Shown here piece after piece: positions 26,955 to 36,330 of a DNA stretch of 64,000 bases. The notes beneath the pieces were generated by a model. The model was not told the DNA's origin. It was given only the letters and a program-made list of their open reading frames with translations, and did no database searches. The stretch comes from Metabacillus endolithicus. GTDB taxonomy: Bacteria > Bacillota > Bacilli > Bacillales > Bacillaceae. A program made the translations under genes and the position numbers. The number at the start of each line of letters is the position of its first letter. Within the stretch, counting starts at the first letter, position 1. The DNA is taken from the NCBI RefSeq assembly GCF_023078335.1, contig NZ_CP095550.1, positions 2,338,001 through 2,402,000 on the forward strand. The letters run 5' to 3'.

Positions 26955-27812
26955 TTAAGCTTTATTAGAAGAACCAAATTCACGCATTTTGCCGATAACT
27001 GTTGCTTTAATCGCGTCACGAGCTGGTCCTAAATATTTACGTGGATCATACTCATCTGGCTTCGCAGCTAACACTTCACGAACTGTTTTTGCAGATGCAA
27101 TTTGGTTTTCAGTGTTAACGTTGATTTTAGCTGTTCCGAAAGAAATAGCTTTTTGGATATCCTTAGTTGGGATTCCAGTACCACCGTGAAGTACTAATGG
27201 CATATTTGTTAAGCCAGCGATTTCTTCCATTTCTTTGTAACCTAAGTTAGGCTCACCTTTGTATGGTCCGTGTACAGAACCAAGAGCTGGTGCTAGGCAA
27301 TCAATACCCGTACGTTTAACAAGTTCTTCACACTCTTTTGGATCTGCATAGATTACGCCTTCTGCTACAACGTCATCTTCTTGTCCACCAACAGTTCCAA
27401 GCTCAGCTTCAACTGATACACCTTTTGAATGAGCATATTCTACAACTTTAGAAGTTGTTGCAATGTTCTCTTCAAATGGATCATGTGAAGCATCAATCAT
27501 AACAGATGTGAAACCTGCATCGATTGCTTCTTTACACTTGTCAAAGCTTGAACCGTGATCAAGGTGAATTGCTACCGGTACAGTGATGTTGTAGTCTTCG
27601 ATAAGACCTTCAACCATTTTTACAACTGTTTTGAATCCGCCGATATAACGAGCTGCACCTTCAGATACACCAAGAATTACTGGTGAGCTTTCTTCTTGAG
27701 CTGCTTGCAGGATCGCTTGAGTGAACTCAAGGTTGTTGATGTTGAATTGACCTACTGCATATGCTTCGTCTTTTGCTTTGTTAAGCATTTCTGTCATTGA
27801 AACTAAAGGCAT
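26955..27812 (-). CDS. fbaA: Class II fructose-bisphosphate aldolase
   Basis: A 285-residue zinc aldolase of glycolysis and gluconeogenesis, splitting fructose 1,6-bisphosphate into DHAP and glyceraldehyde 3-phosphate. Zinc ligands lie in [28 protein letters not shown] and [25 protein letters not shown] is the phosphate-binding loop. Position beside spo0F matches B. subtilis. It ends with its own terminator and appears monocistronic. Confidence 0.95.
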   Translation of the reverse strand: MPLVSMTEMLNKAKDEAYAVGQFNINNLEFTQAILQAAQEESSPVILGVSEGAARYIGGFKTVVKMVEGLIEDYNITVPVAIHLDHGSSFDKCKEAIDAGFTSVMIDASHDPFEENIATTSKVVEYAHSKGVSVEAELGTVGGQEDDVVAEGVIYADPKECEELVKRTGIDCLAPALGSVHGPYKGEPNLGYKEMEEIAGLTNMPLVLHGGTGIPTKDIQKAISFGTAKINVNTENQIASAKTVREVLAAKPDEYDPRKYLGPARDAIKATVIGKMREFGSSNKA

Positions 27813-28019
27813 GTGAAAAATCCTCCTATATAGACCTTATTTTTCTTATACAGAAAAGTATATCATACCTAGCATGACCAAATAATTTCCTTATATGTAA
27901 CTTCGCATGATCACTTTTCACATCTTCTAGCATACCAATATATGAAGATTTCGGCAACAATTCGACATATATTAGGGTAATATAATATTACAGGATGCTT
28001 GCAAAGTTAGGTTTAGTAA

Positions 28020-28394
28020 TTAATTCGCTTTAAGTGGTAAATACTTTTTTACTGCTTCACGAATTTCATCGATGTCAAATGGTTTTGCAAAGTGTGTGAG
28101 TGCACCTAAGTCTTTTGCTTCTTGGATCATATCAAGTTCGCCGTAAGCTGTCATGATGATGACACGGATGTCTTGGTCGATTACTTTCATTCTTTTCAAA
28201 ATTTCGATTCCATCCATTCCCGGGATTTTCATATCAAGTAATACAAGGTCTGGAGAGTGGTTTTCCACGATTTCAAGTGCTTGGAAACCGTTTGCCGCTT
28301 GGAAAGTTTGATAGCCTTCTTTTTGAAATACTTCATTTAGCAAAATACGAATTCCGTATTGATCATCAACAATTAAGATTTTTTCTTTTAACAT
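28020..28394 (-). CDS. spo0F: Sporulation phosphorelay response regulator Spo0F
   Basis: A 124-residue stand-alone receiver domain that carries phosphate from the Kin histidine kinases to Spo0B. The acidic pocket is in [10 protein letters not shown], the phosphorylated Asp in [13 protein letters not shown] (about residue 54), the Thr switch in VIIMTAYGE and the Lys in THFAKPFD. There is no output domain, as expected. Upstream elements resembling a sigma H promoter and a Spo0A box are listed separately. Confidence 0.95.
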   Translation of the reverse strand: MLKEKILIVDDQYGIRILLNEVFQKEGYQTFQAANGFQALEIVENHSPDLVLLDMKIPGMDGIEILKRMKVIDQDIRVIIMTAYGELDMIQEAKDLGALTHFAKPFDIDEIREAVKKYLPLKAN

Positions 28395-28515
28395 TGTCTA
28401 CACCTCTTGAGTTATTTTTGTTTTTTGTGACATATATCGAACTTTCATTGAATAATTAGCATTTATTTTCACGCTAACATAAAGCGCTTAAAGCATAAAT
28501 AAACGATCACCTAAA

Positions 28516-28570
28516 GAATTCGTTTCCCCCTGGATATTCCCTGCTTTTTTTCATCTTCTTTTCTCGACAA
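28516..28570 (-). promoter_or_regulatory. Possible sigma H promoter and Spo0A box of spo0F
   Basis: On the minus strand GCAGGGAAT (28536-28544) resembles the sigma H -35 element RNAGGAWWT, and AACGAATTC (28516-28524) resembles the -10 RNNGAAT. Their 11-bp spacing is short. TTGTCGAGA (28562-28570) is one base from a TGTCGAA 0A box. B. subtilis spo0F has both controls. Confidence 0.4.
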
Positions 28571-28626
28571 ATTCTGCTTGGGTTAAGTTTATCATAATAA
28601 GGTTTGTTATGGTAAACTTGTTGGGG

Positions 28627-28696
28627 TGTTGCCTGTCACTTCCCGGATTTTGTCGCAGAAAATTCGGGTGGTGACAGGCACGCCCCGAAGTTTGTC
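28627..28696. repeat. Dispersed repeat, copy 5, as an inverted pair
   Basis: TGCCTGTCACTTCCCGGATT and AATTCGGGTGGTGACAGGCA face each other and can form a stem of 16 positions (14 matches). A third fragment, CCCCGAAGTTTGTCAC, follows. The pair is just upstream of the ywjG ribosome binding site. Confidence 0.65.
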
Positions 28697-28718
28697 ACAT
28701 TAGGAGGTTATATTTTTG

Positions 28719-29261
28719 ATGAAGATTTTCTCCACACAGTTAACGGGTCATTTTAACCGAATTGTAGAGCAAGAGGAGCTGAGTATTGAGGATAGTGCGC
28801 GCTTGCTTGCCCAGGCTTTAGTTGGTGAAGGAAAGATTTATATATATGGTTTTCAAGAGTTACATGGCATTGTGTTAGAGGCGGTTAACAGCAGTGAGCC
28901 TCTTATCCGTTCAGAAGCTTTGTTTAATCAAAATGGTGAAATGAAGGAACTAACAGCTGCCGACCGTGTTCTACTTTTTACATATCGATCAACGGATGAA
29001 GAAGCGATTAAGCTTGCTCAAGAATTATCCTCTAAAGGAATTCAAACAGTTGGAATTTCTGCTGTGATGAAAGGTGAAGAAGCAGGGCTCAACAATATCA
29101 CGGACCTACATATTGATTCAAAATTAAGGCAGCCGCTCATTCCTGGTGAAGATGGTGAGAGATACGGTTTTCCCGCCTTAATGACATCGTTATATGTTTA
29201 CTACAACTTAACTTTTATCTTAAAAGAAATTTTAGATGAGTTTGAGGATGATGAGCTTTAA
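28719..29261 (+). CDS. ywjG: DUF2529 family protein YwjG
   Basis: A 180-residue protein of the DUF2529 family, found next to spo0F in Bacillus. The central VLLFTYRSTDEEAIKLAQEL and GIQTVGISAV resemble a SIS-like sugar-phosphate binding fold, but no function is established. AGGAGG lies 11 nt before this ATG and 8 nt before an in-frame TTG one codon earlier (28716), which could be the real start. The leader contains the inverted dispersed repeat. Confidence 0.82.
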   Translation: MKIFSTQLTGHFNRIVEQEELSIEDSARLLAQALVGEGKIYIYGFQELHGIVLEAVNSSEPLIRSEALFNQNGEMKELTAADRVLLFTYRSTDEEAIKLAQELSSKGIQTVGISAVMKGEEAGLNNITDLHIDSKLRQPLIPGEDGERYGFPALMTSLYVYYNLTFILKEILDEFEDDEL

Positions 29262-29269
29262 TTCTCAAC

Positions 29270-29309
29270 AAAAAAAGAATGAACTCTTAAAACGAGTTCA
29301 TTCTTTTTT
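29270..29309. terminator. Bidirectional terminator between ywjG and the IclR gene
   Basis: AAAAAGAATGAACTC pairs with GAGTTCATTCTTTTT around a 7-nt loop, flanked by A and T runs. Its right arm overlaps the end of the IclR gene. Confidence 0.8.
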
Positions 29310-30062
29310 ATTATCGTACCCTAATTTAACTGAAATTTTTTCAGCTACTTCTTTCACTTTATCAATAATAACCGGAATGGTTTCTGCTTGGAAACGAACA
29401 TTTGGACCTGCCACACTTATACCTGCAACCACTTCTCTTTTATGATTAAAAATAGGCGCAGCAATTGATGTAGTGTAGTCTTCTAACTCTGAGTTACTAA
29501 TTGTATAACCATTCCTCTGTGTTTCCTTTAATACTTTACGGAGCTTTTCTTGGTCAGTAATCGTTCCTGAACCAATTGCTCTTAGTTCGACATCTTGTAA
29601 ATATTGCTCCAGTTCATCTTCAGGTAAAAAAGCAAGAAGAACTCTTGAGCATGCTCCAGCATAAAGAGGGGATTTCCTGCCGATTGCTGTATACAACCTA
29701 ACTGGCTGGGTTGTATCAACCTTTTCAATATACATTGCTTCATGTTGGTCCCGAATTGTCAGGTTTACAGCTTCTCCCATTTCATCTCGAAGGAATTTCA
29801 TATAAGGCAAGGCAATTTGACGGATGTCTAGCCTGTCCGCCACCAATTGACCGTATTGTAAAAATAATAAGCCAAGAGAATATTTACCATCTTCATCTTT
29901 ATCAAGAAACCCCATATCCTCGAGTGAACCAAGCATACGATGAACAGAGGTTTTTGGCATGCCGGAAACTTTGATCATTTCATTAAAAGATAGTTTAGGA
30001 TGCGTTAAAAAAAGGGTAAGGAGGTCCATCGATTTAATCACAGTTTTATTCTTATTTTGCAA
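29298..30062 (-). CDS. kipR: IclR family transcriptional regulator (KipR-like)
   Basis: A 254-residue regulator with an N-terminal winged helix (SMDLLTLFLTHPKLSFNEMI, SGMPKTSVHRMLGSLEDMGF) and a C-terminal IclR effector domain (YIEKVDTTQPVRLYTAIGRK, LYAGACSRVLLAFLP, AGISVAGPNVRF). It sits 104 bp after the accC-like gene at the end of the kip operon. B. subtilis kipR, also IclR family, ends the kipI-kipA operon. It probably represses the locus, with an unknown ligand. Confidence 0.85.
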   Translation of the reverse strand: MQNKNKTVIKSMDLLTLFLTHPKLSFNEMIKVSGMPKTSVHRMLGSLEDMGFLDKDEDGKYSLGLLFLQYGQLVADRLDIRQIALPYMKFLRDEMGEAVNLTIRDQHEAMYIEKVDTTQPVRLYTAIGRKSPLYAGACSRVLLAFLPEDELEQYLQDVELRAIGSGTITDQEKLRKVLKETQRNGYTISNSELEDYTTSIAAPIFNHKREVVAGISVAGPNVRFQAETIPVIIDKVKEVAEKISVKLGYDNKKE

Positions 30063-30166
30063 AAATTCTCCCCCTTAGTCGATACAATCTAGTAATAAAT
30101 TGTCTTTCATTCATTATATATTATTTTATTAAAAGATTGTACCGTACCAGGTCGCTTGCGGAGAAT

Positions 30167-31519
30167 CTATTCTTTTATCGAAATATGATAGGTTTCTAGA
30201 AATTTCGTATTAAACTCACCCGAAACAAACGCGTCATGCTCTAATAGCTCAAGGTGAAACGGAATCGTTGTTTTAATCCCAGTAATGATGAATTCATCAA
30301 GAGCTCTTTTCATTCTTTGCAGCGCATCTTCACGATCTTTACCCCAAACGATTAATTTGGCGACCATTGAATCATAAAAAGGAGAAACAGTGTAGCCCGG
30401 ATAAACAGCACTATCTACCCTAACGCCAAAGCCACCTGGTGGAAGATATCCTTCAACAAGACCAGGAGATGGCATAAAGTTTTTCACAGGGTTTTCAGCA
30501 TTGATCCTACATTCGATTGCCCAACCGTTAATTTTAACTTCCTCTTGTTTAAAAGAAAGTTCATATCCAGCAGCTACTGCTATTTGCTCCTTAATAAGAT
30601 CAATTCCTGTGACAAGCTCTGTTACAGGATGCTCGACTTGGATACGCGTGTTCATTTCCATAAAATAAAAATGACCATGTTTATCTAGTAAAAACTCTAC
30701 CGTTCCTGCACCATGATACTTTACAGATTGAGCTGCTTTTACAGCCGCTTCACCCATTTTGTTACGCAGTACTTCATCAAGGGCTGGTGACGGAGCCTCT
30801 TCGATCAGTTTTTGGTGGCGGCGTTGAATGGAGCAATCTCTTTCACCAAGATGAACAACGTTTCCAAATCGGTCGGCAATGATTTGAATCTCGATATGAC
30901 GCGGTTCTTCTAAATATTTTTCTAAATAAACACCCGGATTTCCGAAGGCTGTTTCTGCTTCTTGCTGTGCTTGACGAATTGCTTTTTTCAATTCTTCTGC
31001 ACCGTACGCGACTCTCATTCCTTTACCGCCACCACCTGCTGTAGCTTTCACGATCACTGGATAACCAATTTCAGTCGCAACTTGCAATGCCTGTTCCTCA
31101 TCTTTTATCAACCCATCTGTTCCCGGTACAGTCGGCACTCCTGCTTTACTCATTGTTTCACGGGCTACGTCTTTTGTTCCCATTTTTTGAATCGCCTCTG
31201 AGTCAGGGCCAATAAATGTGATATGGCATTTTTCGCATGCTTCAGCAAAATCTGCATTTTCGGCAAGAAAGCCATAGCCAGGATGTATTGCATCCGCTCC
31301 TGTCATTGTTGCAGCACTCAAAATATTCGGTATATGTAAATAACTTTCCTTTGAAGCTGTTTTCCCAATACAATAAGCTTCATCAGCTAATTTTACGTGA
31401 AGTGCTTCTCGATCGGCCTCAGAAAAAACAGCAACTGTTTTAATCCCCAATTCTTTACATGCTCTTATAACTCGAACAGCAATTTCTCCGCGATTAGCAA
31501 TTAACACTTTCTCAAACAT
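30167..31519 (-). CDS. accC: Biotin carboxylase (AccC-like) of the pxp/kip locus
   Basis: A 450-residue biotin carboxylase with an N-terminal domain ([20 protein letters not shown]), ATP-grasp lid and glycine loop ([13 protein letters not shown]), and catalytic [14 protein letters not shown]. It carboxylates biotin on a carrier protein with ATP and bicarbonate. I start at MFEKV, where AAGGAGG is properly spaced. It lies 24 bp after accB and downstream of kipI-kipA. It could serve acetyl-CoA carboxylase, but its place here suggests a dedicated partner for the KipI/KipA proteins. Confidence 0.88.
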   Translation of the reverse strand: MFEKVLIANRGEIAVRVIRACKELGIKTVAVFSEADREALHVKLADEAYCIGKTASKESYLHIPNILSAATMTGADAIHPGYGFLAENADFAEACEKCHITFIGPDSEAIQKMGTKDVARETMSKAGVPTVPGTDGLIKDEEQALQVATEIGYPVIVKATAGGGGKGMRVAYGAEELKKAIRQAQQEAETAFGNPGVYLEKYLEEPRHIEIQIIADRFGNVVHLGERDCSIQRRHQKLIEEAPSPALDEVLRNKMGEAAVKAAQSVKYHGAGTVEFLLDKHGHFYFMEMNTRIQVEHPVTELVTGIDLIKEQIAVAAGYELSFKQEEVKINGWAIECRINAENPVKNFMPSPGLVEGYLPPGGFGVRVDSAVYPGYTVSPFYDSMVAKLIVWGKDREDALQRMKRALDEFIITGIKTTIPFHLELLEHDAFVSGEFNTKFLETYHISIKE

Positions 31520-31543
31520 ATGATGTTTCCTCCTTACCAAAAG

Positions 31544-32015
31544 TTAAGATTTTCTAATTGCAAACAAAGGCTGGCCAAATTCAATAAGCTGACCTTCTTC
31601 TACTAAAATCTCAACAATTTCTCCATTAACTTCAGCTTCAATTTCATTGAAAAGCTTCATGGCTTCTAGTATACAAACAACCGTGTTACTTTGAACTTTT
31701 GAGCCAACTTGAACAAATGGATCTGCATCTGGATTTGAACGGGAATAAAATGTACCAACCATTGGAGATAACACCTTATGTAGATCTTCTTTCTTCTCTT
31801 CTACCTTTTCTTGTTTCTCCACAACAGGAGGCTCTACTACAACCGGTGCTGCTGGTGGTTGTGGGCTTGGACATCATTTCTACAACAGGTGAACCTTCTA
31901 CTTCAGAAACTTTTTCAATCACAACCTTTGTTCCCTCGTGCTCTAACCTGAATTTTTGAATGGATGAAGAATCAACCGCTTTAATCATTTCTTTAATGTC
32001 ATTTATGTTTAACAT
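31544..32015 (-). CDS. accB: Biotin carboxyl carrier protein (AccB-like), frameshifted
   Basis: A biotin carrier with an N-terminal AccB region ([20 protein letters not shown]), a Pro/Ala-rich linker and the biotinyl domain. [17 protein letters not shown] contains the Lys that is biotinylated. The frame is broken near 31868-31874 at the start of the linker. Removing one base joins ...VVEMM to [18 protein letters not shown] and yields 156 residues, normal for AccB. The ribosome binding site is AAGGAG. It follows kipA by 14 bp and precedes accC by 24 bp. Confidence 0.85.
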
Positions 32016-32029
32016 GAATTGTTGCTCCT

Positions 32030-33037
32030 TTATTGTTTTAATTTATAGTTAATACTCACCGCTAATTGCTTTAAGCTTTTTTCTCTTTCTAAATACAATC
32101 TTTCAGCTTTTTCTAATGTTATTTCAGTAAAAGAAAGTGACTGACCTGGCATCACCTGTGCAACAACAGGTAGGTCAACCGTTGCAACTTGACCGATTTT
32201 CGGATATCCCCCTGTTGTTTGCCGGTCAGCAAGCAGGATAATTGGATTTCCATCAGGCGGGATTTGAATGGTTCCATGAGCCACAGCTTCTGAAAGCATT
32301 TCCAATTTTTCTTCTAATTCAATAGATGGTCCTGATAATCGGTACCCCATTCGATCAGATTGTGGTGACACTCTAAAAGATTGGGTGAAAAACTGCTGCT
32401 TGCTATTGGCTGTAAATTGTTCGAACTGTGCTCCTGGTAAAACGCGAATATTCGGATTTTTTGTAAGAGGTAGAAACTCATTCCAACGAACAGACCAGTT
32501 AGTTGTTAGGAACGCTCCTTTATATTGCTTGTTTTTTAGCTTTTCAATCTGTGAGAAAGCTCCTTCTGATATCGGATTTGTTTCTAAAACATCTCCCTCT
32601 TGAATCGCTCTTCCTTGATATCCACCTATTTCAGCTCTTAAGTAGGTGCTTTTGCTCTTCATCATTCTCTGAACAGCAAAGCCACCAGCTACTGCCAGGT
32701 AAGTTCTGCAGCCAGACTTTTGTGCTCCAAATTGAAGTTTACTTCCTTTTTTCACAAAAACAGGACGCCATAATGGAACAGAAACCCCTTCAATCGTAGG
32801 AGATAAATCTCCTCCTGTAATTGCGATGAGCATATCTTTTTCAACTAACAACGTTGGTCCCATTAAAGTGATTTCTAATGCAGCTTCTTCTTTTGAATTG
32901 CCAACTAATAAATTTGCGATTCTGAGAGAATATGAATCCATTGCACCGCTAACAATGACTCCGTACTTTTGGTATCCATACCTTCCTAGATCCTGGATCG
33001 TCGTAAGCAGTCCTGAACGTAGAGTGGTTATACTCAT
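32030..33037 (-). CDS. pxpC: 5-oxoprolinase subunit C (KipA/PxpC, AHS2 domain)
   Basis: A 335-residue AHS2-domain protein (biotin-dependent carboxylase-like domain 2). SITTLRSGLLTTIQDLGRYGYQKYGV is the family N-terminus, SPQSDRMGYRLSGPSI the conserved core and IILLADRQTTGGYPKIGQVA the C-terminal signature. With PxpA and PxpB it forms ATP-dependent 5-oxoprolinase; in B. subtilis KipA also opposes the KinA inhibitor KipI. The ATG overlaps the kipI stop by 4 nt (ATGA), behind GGAGGG, so the two are translationally coupled. Confidence 0.92.
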   Translation of the reverse strand: MSITTLRSGLLTTIQDLGRYGYQKYGVIVSGAMDSYSLRIANLLVGNSKEEAALEITLMGPTLLVEKDMLIAITGGDLSPTIEGVSVPLWRPVFVKKGSKLQFGAQKSGCRTYLAVAGGFAVQRMMKSKSTYLRAEIGGYQGRAIQEGDVLETNPISEGAFSQIEKLKNKQYKGAFLTTNWSVRWNEFLPLTKNPNIRVLPGAQFEQFTANSKQQFFTQSFRVSPQSDRMGYRLSGPSIELEEKLEMLSEAVAHGTIQIPPDGNPIILLADRQTTGGYPKIGQVATVDLPVVAQVMPGQSLSFTEITLEKAERLYLEREKSLKQLAVSINYKLKQ

Positions 33038-33798
33038 TTGTTTCCCTCCTTCCATTCCAAAAAGTCATTGTAGGAAATAGGATAGAACTTCACTATGTCT
33101 CCTGCCTGAAGTAGACTTGGTGGTTCTTTTTCTGATAAAAAAAGACTAAGAGGAGTTTGACCAATCAGCTGCCAGCCGCCTGGTGTGGAAATCGGATAAA
33201 CACCGGTTTGTTTCCCGGCAATTCCAACAGAACCGGCTGGGATGCTAGTTCGCGGTGTCGAACGTCTTGGTGTTGCAATTTTCTCTGACATCCCCCCTAA
33301 AAACGGAAAACCAGGGGCAAACCCGAGCATATAAACGAGATATTCCCCACCTGAATGAAGGCTTATCACTTCATCTGTTGTTAAGTTGTTTTGTTTAGCG
33401 ACAAATTCCAGATCCGGACCGCATTCACCGCCATAGCAAACGGGAATTTCAACGGTCCGATGTGTTTCTATTTCTTCATCTTTCAGGTTTGTTAACATAT
33501 CCTCGATGATGGAACGGACATTTTTGTAAGGAGAGACCATTTTCCCTACTTTATAAGCGTGGCTCTTTTCTTCTACTAAAAGTGGATCATAAAAGACAGT
33601 CAAACTGGTATATGATGGAATACATTCAATGAATCCCTTAAAGCTGTTTTGTGTTAAATAATTAGACAACATTTGTACCTTACGATGTACGGAATACTCG
33701 ATTTCATTGCCATACCGAACCACAATAGCAGCATCTCCGGCAGGTTCGATGATGAAGTTCTCTTGATTTATATGATTAGTCTTTGTCAATCCTCTCAC
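33034..33798 (-). CDS. pxpB: 5-oxoprolinase subunit B (KipI/PxpB, AHS1 domain)
   Basis: A 254-residue AHS1-domain protein. FIIEPAGDAAIVVRYGN, VEIPVCYGGECGPDLEFVA and LGFAPGFPFLGGMSEKIATPRR form the family signature. It partners PxpC in ATP-dependent 5-oxoproline cleavage and, in B. subtilis, inhibits the sporulation kinase KinA. The start is uncertain: GTG at 33798 or TTG at 33789, each with an imperfectly spaced purine stretch. It is the second gene of its operon if the 47-codon gene upstream is expressed. Confidence 0.9.
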   Translation of the reverse strand: MRGLTKTNHINQENFIIEPAGDAAIVVRYGNEIEYSVHRKVQMLSNYLTQNSFKGFIECIPSYTSLTVFYDPLLVEEKSHAYKVGKMVSPYKNVRSIIEDMLTNLKDEEIETHRTVEIPVCYGGECGPDLEFVAKQNNLTTDEVISLHSGGEYLVYMLGFAPGFPFLGGMSEKIATPRRSTPRTSIPAGSVGIAGKQTGVYPISTPGGWQLIGQTPLSLFLSEKEPPSLLQAGDIVKFYPISYNDFLEWKEGNK

Positions 33799-33853
33799 AT
33801 CCTCTTTGCATCTTTTAATAAGAAGATTTCCATTTGGGGATTTTCCTTAATGA

Positions 33854-33997
33854 CTATTGGAAATCATTATAGTAAACAATTTGGGAAAGAAATTTACTTC
33901 CTTTTATTTTATCATAAGCTTCTTTTGCTTCTTTTTCGTTATTGAACTCAAACATTTTCGGATGATTGTGCTCTGAGTAGACAGTGATAACCCACAT
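33854..33997 (-). CDS. 47-residue small protein at the head of the kip operon
   Basis: A short frame reads MWVITVYSEHNHPKMFEFNN, then EKEAKEAYDKIKGSKFLSQI and a short aromatic end (VYYNDFQ). AGGAGG lies 8 nt before the ATG. The composition (beta-rich start, charged helix, beta-rich end) looks like a small folded domain, and I recall similar short Bacillus hypothetical proteins. It precedes kipI by 55 bp on the same strand and follows the divergent TnrA/GlnR-like box, so it is probably the first gene of the kip transcript. Function unknown. Confidence 0.7.
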   Translation of the reverse strand: MWVITVYSEHNHPKMFEFNNEKEAKEAYDKIKGSKFLSQIVYYNDFQ

Positions 33998-34140
33998 TAG
34001 AAAGCCTCCTAAGCTATTTTTATTATAATCTATTTATCTTATTCCGTTAAACGGAACTAAAATTCCTTATATCGGACTTAGAGGCTATTATAATTTTAGT
34101 TTTTATAAAATACAACAAAAAACTTGAACAAAATGATGTT

Positions 34141-34157
34141 TGTTAGAATAGTTAACA
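34141..34157. promoter_or_regulatory. TnrA/GlnR-like box in the divergent pxp promoter region
   Basis: TGTTAGAATAGTTAACA fits TGTNAN7TNACA with all fixed bases. A TATAGT -10-like element at 34187-34192 would place the box centre about 50 bp upstream of a plus-strand start, the usual spacing for TnrA activation. B. subtilis ycsF-kip genes are TnrA targets. Confidence 0.65.
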
Positions 34158-34281
34158 AAATAGTTTAAAAATTTAAACAGATACATTATAGTCAATCCAT
34201 GTTACAATAATTGAAACTTTAGTTCCTAAATTCGGGAACAAAGCTATACTTGTACTCATTTTTTTAAAAGGGGAATCTTGT

Positions 34282-35040
34282 TTGTATCAAATTGATTTGA
34301 ATTGTGATTTGGGAGAAAGTTTTGGGGCTTATAAAATTGGGATGGATGAAGAAGTTCTTCAATTTATTACATCAGCAAATGTTGCTTGTGGATTTCATGC
34401 CGGAGATCCTTCTGTCATGAGAAAAACCGTGCAACTTGCTCTTAAGAATAACGTTAAAATTGGAGCACACCCTGGACTACCTGATTTAGCAGGCTTTGGT
34501 CGACGTAACATGAACATTTCTTCGCAGGAAGCCTATGATCTCGTTGTTTACCAAATAGGAGCTCTTTCCGGCTTTTTAAAGGCAGAAGGAGAAAAAATGC
34601 AGCATGTTAAACCACACGGTGCTTTGTATAATATGGCGGCAAAAAACAGAGAATTATCGGAAGCGATTGCCGAGGCTGTTTACAAAGTAGATCCACAGCT
34701 GATTCTTTTCGGTCTTGCCGGAAGTGAATTAGTAAAGGCTGGTGAAAAAATCGGACTTAATACAGCACATGAAGTCTTTTCTGACCGAACTTATCAGCAC
34801 GACGGCTCATTAACACCACGAACTCTACCCCATGCACTTATACATAGCTACGAAGATTCTGTTTCACAGGTTATTCGTATGATCAAGGAAGGAAAAGTTC
34901 GTTCAACGCAAGGCGTTGATGTACCTGTATTAGCTCAAACAGTTTGTATTCATGGAGATGGTCCTGAGGCTCTTGTATTCGCTAAACAGCTAAGAGAGTC
35001 AATGCAATCTGAAGGCATAGAAGTAAAAGCGTTTAGTTAG
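34282..35040 (+). CDS. pxpA: 5-oxoprolinase subunit A (LamB/YcsF family, PxpA)
   Basis: A 252-residue LamB/YcsF protein, the third subunit of ATP-dependent 5-oxoprolinase, which recycles 5-oxoproline to glutamate. [51 protein letters not shown] and [11 protein letters not shown] are the family signatures. Its start is a TTG, with AAAGGGG about 8 nt upstream. It is divergent from kipI-kipA, unlike a single pxpABC operon, and is followed after 11 bp by the NRAMP-like gene. Confidence 0.93.
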   Translation: MYQIDLNCDLGESFGAYKIGMDEEVLQFITSANVACGFHAGDPSVMRKTVQLALKNNVKIGAHPGLPDLAGFGRRNMNISSQEAYDLVVYQIGALSGFLKAEGEKMQHVKPHGALYNMAAKNRELSEAIAEAVYKVDPQLILFGLAGSELVKAGEKIGLNTAHEVFSDRTYQHDGSLTPRTLPHALIHSYEDSVSQVIRMIKEGKVRSTQGVDVPVLAQTVCIHGDGPEALVFAKQLRESMQSEGIEVKAFS

Positions 35041-35051
35041 GAGGAAAATTT

Positions 35052-36294
35052 ATGGAGCCACTTAATGTTTCACCAAAAAAGGAAGATAAAAGCAAATCAT
35101 CTTTACCAAAAATGAATTGGTCACTCTTAATGGGAGCTGCCTTTTTAATGGCAACCTCAGCAATTGGACCTGGTTTCTTAACACAAACAACTGTGTTTAC
35201 TCAAACATTAGCAGCCAGTTTTGGTTTTGTTATTTTAGTTTCTATTATTTTAGATATTTTTGCTCAAACAAATATATGGCGAATTATTGCTGTTTCTGAA
35301 AGAAGAGGACAAGATATCGCCAACATGGTTTTCCCGGGACTCGGGTATATCCTTTCTTTCCTGATCGTCCTTGGAGGTCTTGCCTTTAATATTGGGAATA
35401 TTGCGGGTGCCGGAACTCGGTTTAAACGCAATAACCGGTGTATCGCCGGAGGTTGGTGCGGTGATTGGTGCAGTGATTGCAATCTTTATTTTCGTTGTAA
35501 AAGAAGCAGGAAAAGCAATGGATCGCTTCACACAAATTGCAGGATTTGTCATGATTGGATTAATGATCTATGTTGCGATTACAACAGCTCCTCCTGTTGG
35601 TGAAGCGATTATCAGATCTGTAGCACCCTCGCAAATTGATGTTTTAGCGATTGTAACGCTAGTTGGTGGTACAGTTGGTGGATATATTACCTTTGCTGGT
35701 GGCCATCGTCTTTTAGAAGCTGGTATAAAAGGAAAAGCCGCGATTCCAGAGGTAACAAGAAGCTCTGTTGTCGGGATTTTATTTACATCTGTTATGCGTA
35801 TTGCCCTTTTCTTAGCTGTACTGGGAGTTGTTTCAAAAGGGTTAGGATCACAAATTGATCCAACGAACCCACCTGCATCTGTGTTTCAGCTTGCAGCTGG
35901 AGATGTTGGTTATAAAATTTTCGGTATTATTATGTTTTCTGCTGCTATTACATCAGTTGTTGGTGCAGCGTATACTTCTGTTTCGTTTATTCGTACATTC
36001 AGTGATAAATTAGAGAGAAATAATAAGGTCATTACAATTGGTTTTATTGTGGTGTCAACTCTTGCTTTTGTGTTGATTGGTAAGCCTGTTAAAGTGTTAG
36101 TGTTGGTTGGAGCTTTAAACGGACTTATTCTGCCATTAGCGCTTGGAACCTTGCTTGTTGCGGCTTATAAGAAGAGTATTGTTGGGGATTATAAGCATCC
36201 GTTATGGTTAACGATTTCGGGAGCGCTTGTAGTGATTGTGATGGCATTTTTGGGTGCATATACGATTATTAAGTCGCTTCCTCAGTTGTTTTGA
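35052..36294 (+). CDS. ycsG: NRAMP-related transporter (YcsG-like), frameshifted
   Basis: A polytopic membrane protein of the divergent NRAMP branch that accompanies pxpA (YcsG in B. subtilis). TM1 reads SAIGPGFLTQTTVF, so the DPGN metal-binding motif of true NRAMP metal carriers is absent. The frame shifts at 35414-35415, where one extra A turns AGAGLGLNAITG into AGAGTRFKRNN. Removing it gives 413 residues with about 11 membrane segments. AGGAGG precedes the ATG. A role in 5-oxoproline or amino acid uptake is inference from context. Confidence 0.82.
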
Positions 36295-36330
36295 TTTGGT
36301 GAATGTAGACTAAGGGTAAAAATTAGCTCG

